Source: Minisyncoccota bacterium (GTDB lineage: Bacteria; Patescibacteriota; Minisyncoccia; JAHIHE01; JAGLIN01). From it: a DNA stretch of 10,636 nucleotides. The stretch covers positions 1 through 10,636 of the forward strand of contig JAGLSJ010000018.1 in assembly GCA_023270095.1 (NCBI GenBank). Direction: 5' to 3'. Both the position numbers and the translations under genes were made by a program. The notes under the pieces are model-generated. The model was not told the origin of the DNA. It saw nothing but the letters and a program-made list of their open reading frames with translations, and ran no database searches. Shown one piece after another: positions 5,422 to 10,636 of this stretch. Each line of letters begins with the position of its first letter. The stretch's first letter is position 1.

Positions 5422-6336
5422 TTAGATTTTCTTTTGTTTATGTACTGTTTTGAGAAGAATTAAATTGAAAAATATACCAAGAGGTAGAATTATCAATATA
5501 GCAATAATTCTATCAATTAGTGTGATAATAATGCCATATTCTAAATTAAAGCCAAATACTTTAAAAATAAATCCAGCTCCAGCCTCTTTGATGCCTAATC
5601 CTCCTGGAATTAAATTTAAAATATTTACTGAAATATTAGAAAATAGAGCTGTTAAAAAATATATTGTGATGGGTATATTATAACTGAAAAAATCTCCAAT
5701 AATTTTTAATCTTAACGCATAAATAATTATAATAAGTAGTTCAAGAAAAACAAGATTGGTAATTAATGATTTATTTTTTCTAATTTCATCTTTGTTCTTT
5801 AAAAATTGTTGAATAATTTTATTTTCTGTCTTAATCGATCCTTTTAGGATTAAAATCATTAAAATAAAGATTATTAAAAAAAATATAATAATTTTGAGCA
5901 AGGAAATATGAAAGTAAAAACTAGCAAAAACAAAAATAATAAAAGATAGAAATGAAAATAACATTAAGCTTATAATATGAGATATTACAATTATTGAAGA
6001 AAAATCTGAATAGGAAAGATCTTTTTTCTTTAGATAGACAGCTCGTGCCATAACTCCGCCCTTTAGAAAGATATAATTCCAAAAAGTATTTATTACTCCA
6101 AGGCCTAACCACTCAGTTTTTGATAAATGTATGCCATAGTGATTTACTATTAATTTTGTTTTTATTCCAAGCAATATTAAAGTTATTGATATAAAAAATG
6201 ATGAGTACAAAAGGTAATCAAGTGTAATATTTTTTATCTGAGAAATATCAGATAAATTATTTTTTATAAAATTATATAATAAAAAAAATATTATTATATA
6301 TAAAATAGAAGATAGTAATATTTTTTTATTATTCAT
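5422..6336 (-). CDS. flippase-like/LPG_synthase_TM family integral membrane protein
   Basis: A 304-residue, very hydrophobic protein with about seven or eight membrane helices, resembling the LPG_synthase_TM (UPF0104, YbhN/AglD-like) family. Two family signatures are visible: FLKGGVMARAVYLKK near 90-104 and NLIPGGLGIKEAG near 241-253. The family includes the membrane half of lysyl-phosphatidylglycerol synthase and many proteins beside glycosyltransferase genes whose lipid or glycan substrate is unknown. The catalytic LPG synthase domain is absent, so lysyl-PG synthesis is not predicted. A TTG at 6369 would add 11 residues, but the ATG at 6336 gives a normal N-terminus (MNNKK, then hydrophobic) and overlaps the methyltransferase end by 8 bases, suggesting coupled translation. 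Composition is extremely A+T rich: 6241-6300 has only 3 G/C in 60. It is the last gene of the minus-strand glycan operon. Confidence 0.82.
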   Translation of the reverse strand: MNNKKILLSSILYIIIFFLLYNFIKNNLSDISQIKNITLDYLLYSSFFISITLILLGIKTKLIVNHYGIHLSKTEWLGLGVINTFWNYIFLKGGVMARAVYLKKKDLSYSDFSSIIVISHIISLMLFSFLSFIIFVFASFYFHISLLKIIIFFLIIFILMILILKGSIKTENKIIQQFLKNKDEIRKNKSLITNLVFLELLIIIIYALRLKIIGDFFSYNIPITIYFLTALFSNISVNILNLIPGGLGIKEAGAGFIFKVFGFNLEYGIIITLIDRIIAILIILPLGIFFNLILLKTVHKQKKI

Positions 6337-7018
6337 TATTTTTTGCAATAATAATAATATAGCCTGCAAAGTATTTAAACATTGAGAGTGATAACTTTTT
6401 ATCTAAAAAAAGAAATATTTTTTTTATAATTCGTATTTTGGAAAAAAGCTCTAATATGATAATTTTGATTCCGTAAATTTTTCTTATTTCAATATTATGT
6501 TTTTTCGTCATTTTTTTAATTTTTTTAATGCTATCATATCGTGTATAAACATTGTTTCCGCTTATGGTATCTGTTATTTTTTTAATACTATAAGGATTGT
6601 AAAATTCTAGAATCAAATAACCCTCCTTTTTTGTCACTCTTCTCATTTCTCTAATAGCTAGATCAATGTTCTCTATGTGAGGTAAGACTTTAAAAGAATA
6701 AACCACATCAAAATAATTATCAGGAAAAGGAATAGAGGTTGCATTAGCTTTTTTGACATATAACTTATTTTTTTTAGCTAGATCAAGCATTTTTTCGCTT
6801 ATATCAATTCCAATTGCTTCCAGTGCTTTTTTTTGAGTTTCTTGTAATATTAAACCTGTTCCACAACCGACTTCTAGGATTTTTTTCTTTTTGATAAATG
6901 GTTCGATAATGGATATTTCAGTTTTATTAATATAGTCTAGATAACTCCCAGCTCGTCTTTTGTTGTTATATTTTTTGCTAAATTCATTATAGTATTTTTC
7001 ATTTTCTAATTTTTTCAT
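6329..7018 (-). CDS. class I SAM-dependent methyltransferase (Methyltransf_11 type)
   Basis: A 229-residue cytoplasmic enzyme of the Rossmann-fold methyltransferase class. Motif I, the SAM-binding glycine loop, is ILEVGCGTG (47-55); the acidic residue after strand 2 is in GIDIS (70-74); motif II is FDVVYSFKVLPHI (103-115); and LILEFYNPY (135-143) follows. Residues 145-229 are rich in Lys and Ile and may form a lid or acceptor-binding region. The acceptor cannot be told from sequence; its position among glycosyltransferases suggests methylation of a sugar or lipid-linked intermediate. Its ATG overlaps the stop of the preceding GT4 gene in an ATGA tetranucleotide, so translation is probably coupled. 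No separate ribosome binding site is seen. Confidence 0.88.
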   Translation of the reverse strand: MKKLENEKYYNEFSKKYNNKRRAGSYLDYINKTEISIIEPFIKKKKILEVGCGTGLILQETQKKALEAIGIDISEKMLDLAKKNKLYVKKANATSIPFPDNYFDVVYSFKVLPHIENIDLAIREMRRVTKKEGYLILEFYNPYSIKKITDTISGNNVYTRYDSIKKIKKMTKKHNIEIRKIYGIKIIILELFSKIRIIKKIFLFLDKKLSLSMFKYFAGYIIIIAKNNE

Positions 7019-8136
7019 AAGTTAAATTCATTATATATTTTATTATATTTTTGAGCTATATTTTTTATGTCGAAATATTTTTCTACAACCTTTCTTCCAT
7101 TTTCACCCATATTATCTCTTAGCTCTTTGTTGTTGATAAGTAGTTCAGTTTTAATAAAGAAATCATTATCGTCTTTTGGTTTTATCCTGAAACCAACTTC
7201 TTTTTTAAAAATTTCATTTATAGGAGGTATGTCAGTTATAATAATTGGTTTCTTGCAAGCCATTGACTCTAATAATATCATAGGGATATCCAATTTTCTA
7301 GAAGATTGATATAACGGAAAAACCACAATATCTGATAAATTTATTAACTCCTTCATATTGCAAATAGTTTCTAAAAAGATTGTACTTTCTTTAAGATTGT
7401 TTTTTAAAATTATAGCTCTAGCTTTTTTTTTAAGATTACTTTCATTAAATAAGAAATCTTTTCTATCTCTACAGGCAAAAATAAATTTAAAACGATTATT
7501 TTTTTCTTTTAAATATTTGATTAAATTTGTGAGCATTCTAATTTCATCTTGATAATAAAAATTTCCAGGATATAAAATTATTTTTTCATCTGTGGATATA
7601 TTTAGTTTTTTACTGAGAGTGAGATTTTTTTCTTCCTGTTTAAATTTATTAATATCAATTCCTGGGTAGATTTTTTTAACATTGTTAAATCCTAGTAAAT
7701 TTAATTTATTTTTTGAATAATCCGATAAACATATTATAGTATTTCCAATTAAGGTATTTTTATTAATTGTTTTAACGCTGTTAACTGACGGTATATTTTG
7801 TATTATAATCTTATTTTTTTTTTGAACAATCTTCTTTATAATAGATGAGGTTATTGCTTTTGGTGTAAAAAATAGGTGAAAAATTTTTATTTCATGATTT
7901 TTTTTAAGCAAATAGTTTAGTAAGATAGTTTTATTTAAAAGTGATAATTTATTGTTTATGTAGATATCTTCTTTAATAATATTTTTTTTTATACTTAAAT
8001 TTGCTTTTTTGTTACTTAATAAATAAATGATAAAATTATTTATGTGTTTACTTATATTATAACTGAGATTTTTACTTCCTTCGTCCCATGGAGGTGATAT
8101 AGGTCGAGTAATAAATAATATTTTTGTTTGTTTCAT
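7015..8136 (-). CDS. GT4-family glycosyltransferase (divergent active-site region)
   Basis: A 373-residue GT-B fold enzyme of the GT4 (RfaB/PimA-like) group. The N-terminal domain opens KILFITRPISPPWDEGSKN (5-23), and IYPGIDINKF (157-166) marks the start of the C-terminal domain, followed by ILYPGNFYYQDE (187-198), a variant of the usual GR...K-G nucleotide-sugar motif. The region equivalent to the EX7E motif reads KLDIPMILLESMA (281-293): the second Glu (290) is kept, but the position eight residues before it is Leu282, with Asp283 next to it. Some GT4 enzymes do use a DIP-LLE form, so it may still be active. The donor and acceptor are unknown. It starts 3 bases after the previous gene and overlaps the methyltransferase start by 4. 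This gene is markedly A+T rich. Confidence 0.82.
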   Translation of the reverse strand: MKQTKILFITRPISPPWDEGSKNLSYNISKHINNFIIYLLSNKKANLSIKKNIIKEDIYINNKLSLLNKTILLNYLLKKNHEIKIFHLFFTPKAITSSIIKKIVQKKNKIIIQNIPSVNSVKTINKNTLIGNTIICLSDYSKNKLNLLGFNNVKKIYPGIDINKFKQEEKNLTLSKKLNISTDEKIILYPGNFYYQDEIRMLTNLIKYLKEKNNRFKFIFACRDRKDFLFNESNLKKKARAIILKNNLKESTIFLETICNMKELINLSDIVVFPLYQSSRKLDIPMILLESMACKKPIIITDIPPINEIFKKEVGFRIKPKDDNDFFIKTELLINNKELRDNMGENGRKVVEKYFDIKNIAQKYNKIYNEFNL

Positions 8137-8139
8137 ATT

Positions 8140-9333
8140 TTATAAATCAAAAATTAATTCATAATATTTTTTTGCAGAAACATCCCATGTAAAATTATCT
8201 TTTGCAAATTTATAGCCATTTTCTGCTAATAAACTTCCTTTTTCTTTGTTATCTAGTAGCTCTATGATTTTACTGGCGAATAATTTAGTATTTTTCGTAT
8301 CTACTTGAATTCCAACTTTTTCATTTTTAATTATGTCAGAAACAGAATTTAAGCTTGGTCCAATTACAGGGCATTTGCACAACATAGATTCAACAAATGT
8401 TAATCCAAACCCTTCGCTAAGGCTAGAGCTTATAAAAATATCTGCTGATTTATAATATTCTGAAAGTTTTTCATGCGCAACTCCTCCCAAAAAAAATATG
8501 TTTTTTTCTAGAGATAGTTTTTTCGACAATAACTCTAAATTATTTTTTAGTGGTCCATCTCCGATGATAAGTAATTTTACATTGGGATATTTTTTTATAA
8601 CTTCTTTTATTGCTAAAATGGAAAAATTTATCCCCTTTTTTTCAACCAATCTACCAACAGACAAAATCAGTGGATTATTGATACTATATTTTTCTTTGAT
8701 GTTTTTGTTGTTTTCAGAATTAAAAATTTCATCATCAACTCCCATAGGTGCTAGAATAATAGACATGTTCTTTATCTTTAGTGCCTTAACTTCTTTCATA
8801 ACTTCTTTACTTACCACTGTTATATAATTAACATTGTTTAATGTCCATTTTTTTATTTTCGTCATGAGCCAACCTCTTAATTCAAATATATCGCTTCCAT
8901 GAATGGTACATATTATTTTTAAATCTTTTTTCAAAAACATTTTTTTGTAAAGAACTGCTAAAAATGTCTGAGGAATAATCCAGTGAGCATGGATAATATT
9001 TATTTTTTCTTTTTTTACTAATTTCACTAAAGAGAAAAAAGAAAAAAATAATAGAAACGGTAATTGAAAAATAAGTAATTTATTTTTTTTAATATTTGGT
9101 AAAATTGCTCCATTACGAAGAGAAGTAAATCCATATTTATAGCGATATATTTTTAAATTATCTCTTTCTTCAAACTTTTTTGAATTTTTGATGTAGGGTG
9201 TTGAGATAATTATTTTAAAATCATCATTTTTCGCCAATTTTTTTGATAATTCATAAATAAAAGGTGGAATTGAATCACCTTCTAAAAAGCTGGGAAAAGT
9301 AGTGGTTGTAACTAATATTTTTTTGGTATACAT
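8140..9333 (-). CDS. GT4-family glycosyltransferase (canonical motifs)
   Basis: A 397-residue GT-B fold enzyme that transfers a sugar from a nucleotide donor with retention of configuration, as known for GT4. The N-terminal domain has TTFPSFLEGDSIPPF (11-25), a hydrophobic stretch near 85-105 that may touch the membrane, HAHW (115-118) and HGSD (145-148). The C-terminal domain has APMGVD (195-200), SVGRLVEKKG (225-234), IIGDGP (256-261) and the intact EX7E motif, Glu307 and Glu315 in EGFGLTFVE. Acceptor and donor sugar cannot be told. It starts 5 bases after the GT2 stop and ends 3 bases before the next GT4 start, so the genes are clearly in one operon. The ATG at 9333 has no Shine-Dalgarno sequence. 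Confidence 0.9.
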   Translation of the reverse strand: MYTKKILVTTTTFPSFLEGDSIPPFIYELSKKLAKNDDFKIIISTPYIKNSKKFEERDNLKIYRYKYGFTSLRNGAILPNIKKNKLLIFQLPFLLFFSFFSLVKLVKKEKINIIHAHWIIPQTFLAVLYKKMFLKKDLKIICTIHGSDIFELRGWLMTKIKKWTLNNVNYITVVSKEVMKEVKALKIKNMSIILAPMGVDDEIFNSENNKNIKEKYSINNPLILSVGRLVEKKGINFSILAIKEVIKKYPNVKLLIIGDGPLKNNLELLSKKLSLEKNIFFLGGVAHEKLSEYYKSADIFISSSLSEGFGLTFVESMLCKCPVIGPSLNSVSDIIKNEKVGIQVDTKNTKLFASKIIELLDNKEKGSLLAENGYKFAKDNFTWDVSAKKYYELIFDL

Positions 9334-9338
9334 AATGA

Positions 9339-10256
9339 TTATTCATTTTTATCTTCTTTTCTTGAAATTTTCACAAACATCTCTCCAATTAATCCAAGAG
9401 ATATTAGTTGAACTCCAACCATAATAAGCAAAATTCCTGCAATAAAAAGAGGTAATCTTCCTTGAATATTGCCAAAAGTAAGTTTGAGATAAGTAATGTA
9501 GATGCCAATCGTAAATCCTGAGCAAAGGGCGATGCTTCCAAGTCCACCGAAAAAATGTGCTGGTCTTTTGAAATATTTTGTTAAAACCATTACTGTTAAT
9601 AAATCTAGAAAACCATTCAGAAATCTAATTGGTCCATATTTTGACTTTCCAAACTTTCTTTTTCGGTGATGAACTGGAATTTCGGTGATTTTGTAGCCTT
9701 CATTGCCTGCCATCACGGGAATATATCTATGCATTTGACCATATAAATCTAAACTTTTAGCAACTTCACTTTTATATGCTTTAAATCCACAATTAAAATC
9801 GTGTAGCTTTATTTTGGAAAAGAGGGAAGTTACAGAGTTAAAAAACTTGGAACTAGTATTTTTTATAAATGAATCTTTGCGATTTTGTTTCCAGCCAGAA
9901 ACAAGGTCAAACCCTTCGTTGATTTTTTCGATAAAATTTGGGATTTCTTTCGGATCATCTTGTAAGTCTGCATCCATTGTAAAAATGATTTTGCCTCCAG
10001 CTTTTTTGAAGCCAGCATTCAAAGCAGATGCTTTGCCAAGATTAGTTCTAAAATTTATTCTAAGTATATTATCTTTTTCTTTATTTAAGTTTTCAATAAC
10101 CTCTTTTGTTTTGTCAGTACTTCCGTCGTTAATTATAATTATCTCATAATTTTCAGTAATGTTTTTTAATACATCTTCAATTTCATCACATAAAAAAGGA
10201 AGATTTTCAGCTTCATTATATGCAGGAATTATAATGGATATTTCTTTAGTATTCAT
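9339..10256 (-). CDS. GT2-family polyprenyl-phosphate glycosyltransferase (DPM1/ArnC/GtrB-like)
   Basis: A 305-residue GT-A fold enzyme. It carries PAYNE (11-15), NDGSTDKT (43-50), the metal-binding DADLQDDP (95-102) and HRKRKFGKSKYG (197-208), which are typical of enzymes that load a sugar onto polyprenyl phosphate at the inner face of the membrane. Two C-terminal membrane helices (about 234-256 and 266-292) fit the ArnC/GtrB subgroup. Such a lipid-linked sugar usually feeds a membrane glycosyltransferase acting outside; no such acceptor enzyme is in the window. The gene is first in the minus-strand operon and has a higher G+C content than the genes after it (23 of 60 in 9961-10020). The ATG at 10256 lacks a Shine-Dalgarno sequence, and no convincing promoter was found upstream. 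Confidence 0.9.
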   Translation of the reverse strand: MNTKEISIIIPAYNEAENLPFLCDEIEDVLKNITENYEIIIINDGSTDKTKEVIENLNKEKDNILRINFRTNLGKASALNAGFKKAGGKIIFTMDADLQDDPKEIPNFIEKINEGFDLVSGWKQNRKDSFIKNTSSKFFNSVTSLFSKIKLHDFNCGFKAYKSEVAKSLDLYGQMHRYIPVMAGNEGYKITEIPVHHRKRKFGKSKYGPIRFLNGFLDLLTVMVLTKYFKRPAHFFGGLGSIALCSGFTIGIYITYLKLTFGNIQGRLPLFIAGILLIMVGVQLISLGLIGEMFVKISRKEDKNE

Positions 10257-10430
10257 TTTAAAGTTATCTTAACTGATTTGATAATCTTTGCCTATATTTA
10301 AGGCATTAAAAAATATTTTTCATAGATATATATAAACGATGAAAAAGATAGTGTTTTTCGCGCTAAAAAGGTTTTGTTTTTGATTACTTTATAATAATAA
10401 TTCACTTTGTTTTCTTTGGCAAACTTCAAA
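10257..10430. other. non-coding leader region upstream of the glycan operon
   Basis: No coding frame of note is present. Two small inverted repeats are visible: TGCCT (10289-10293) with AGGCA (10301-10305), and TTTTTCAT (10316-10323) with ATGAAAAA (10339-10346) around an AT-rich loop. The operon promoter must lie here or further right if the GT2 gene is first, but no pair of boxes with good spacing stands out. Confidence 0.5.
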
Positions 10431-10431
10431 T

Positions 10432-10463
10432 TGTCATTTCGAATTCCGGAGGGTGAGAAATCT
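10432..10463 (+). repeat. solitary TGTCATTTCGA-family repeat arm
   Basis: This stretch begins TGTCATTTCGAA and ends GTGAGAAATCT, matching the arms of the complete element at 10541-10623 at both ends while its middle (TTCCGGAGG) differs. No inverted partner arm follows within the next 75 bases; a degenerate AGCGAGATCTTTATAA at 10486-10501 is similar to the inner part of an arm but in the same orientation. It is probably a half element or decayed copy. Confidence 0.6.
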
Positions 10464-10540
10464 GTAAATTTTGCAATGAACTCATAGCGAGATCTTTATA
10501 ATCGCTTTAATTTAGCTAAAAATTTAATAAAACTTCTAAC

Positions 10541-10623
10541 TGTCATTTCGAGCCGTAGGCGAAAAATCTAAAAGCGTGAGAATGGTTAAGCTTATAGATT
10601 TCTCACTATCGTTCGAAATGACA
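10541..10623. repeat. complete 83-bp inverted repeat of the TGTCATTTCGA family (MITE/REP-like)
   Basis: The left arm (10541-10575) and right arm (10623 down to 10590) share a perfect 11-base end, TGTCATTTCGA, and the inner match GAAAAATCTAAAAGC against GAGAAATCTATAAGC, leaving a spacer of about 14 bases. As RNA or single-stranded DNA it would form a long imperfect hairpin. No coding capacity is present. From general knowledge, TGTCATTTCGAGC...GAGAAATCT palindromes recur between genes in many bacterial lineages. No target-site duplication is evident: the flanks are CTAAC on the left and AATCC on the right. Confidence 0.75.
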
Positions 10624-10636
10624 AATCCATTATCCA

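Noticed and set aside
6337..6369. TTG start giving an 11-residue extension of the LPG_synthase_TM protein
   Set aside because: The ATG at 6336 gives a normal basic-then-hydrophobic N-terminus and an 8-base overlap typical of coupled genes; the extension would be read antiparallel to nothing conserved and lies within the methyltransferase coding end.
8498..8827. 109-codon plus-strand open frame antisense to the canonical GT4 gene
   Set aside because: It is covered by the GT4 C-terminal domain and has no independent support.
9814..10149. 111-codon plus-strand open frame antisense to the GT2 gene
   Set aside because: The GT2 reading has all family motifs in this stretch; the antisense frame is an expected shadow in A+T-rich sequence.
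10432..10636. CRISPR-like array
   Set aside because: Repeats are few, imperfect, inverted and unevenly spaced; they fit palindromic intergenic elements and not direct repeats with regular spacers.

Overview
The window looks like a low-GC chromosomal fragment from a Patescibacteria/Candidate Phyla Radiation bacterium (Parcubacteria-like; an inference). The support is a large DUF4012 envelope protein, an array of short two-helix proteins resembling the T4SS_pilin (VirB2-like) family common in that group, compact tightly packed genes, and extreme A+T content. TGA is used as a normal stop, so the code is standard and not the Gracilibacteria/Absconditabacteria variant.

Layout. (1) Positions 1-147: a divergent intergenic region holding the first codons, ribosome binding site and promoter of a minus-strand gene that leaves the window. 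(2) 148-2622: a DUF4012 protein with a long charged cytoplasmic N-terminus, one membrane anchor and a large outer domain. (3) 2623-2878: a spacer with a TGTCATTCTGAA-type palindromic repeat and a good sigma70-like promoter. (4) 2879-5336: an apparent operon starting with a NifU/IscU-type Fe-S scaffold gene, followed by five tandem paralogous pilin-like genes (called A to E here). (5) 5378-5404: a strong hairpin terminator serving convergent transcription from both sides. (6) 10256 down to 5422 on the minus strand: a five-gene glycan operon: GT2 polyprenyl-phosphate glycosyltransferase, two GT4 glycosyltransferases, a class I SAM methyltransferase, and an LPG_synthase_TM/flippase-like membrane protein, with short gaps or overlaps. 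(7) 10257-10636: non-coding, with repeat elements of the TGTCATTTCGA family, including one complete 83-bp inverted repeat.

How the genes may work together. The minus-strand genes probably build or modify a lipid-linked or surface glycan. The plus-strand array encodes secreted inner-membrane pilin precursors, but no VirB4, VirB6 or VirD4 genes are present, so the rest of any secretion or pilus machine must lie elsewhere. The most interesting part is the pilin array. Copies C and D share a recently duplicated or converted C-terminal half. Copies A and D share a four-cysteine N-terminal module although their C-terminal halves belong to different subgroups. Only copy E has a near-perfect Shine-Dalgarno sequence.
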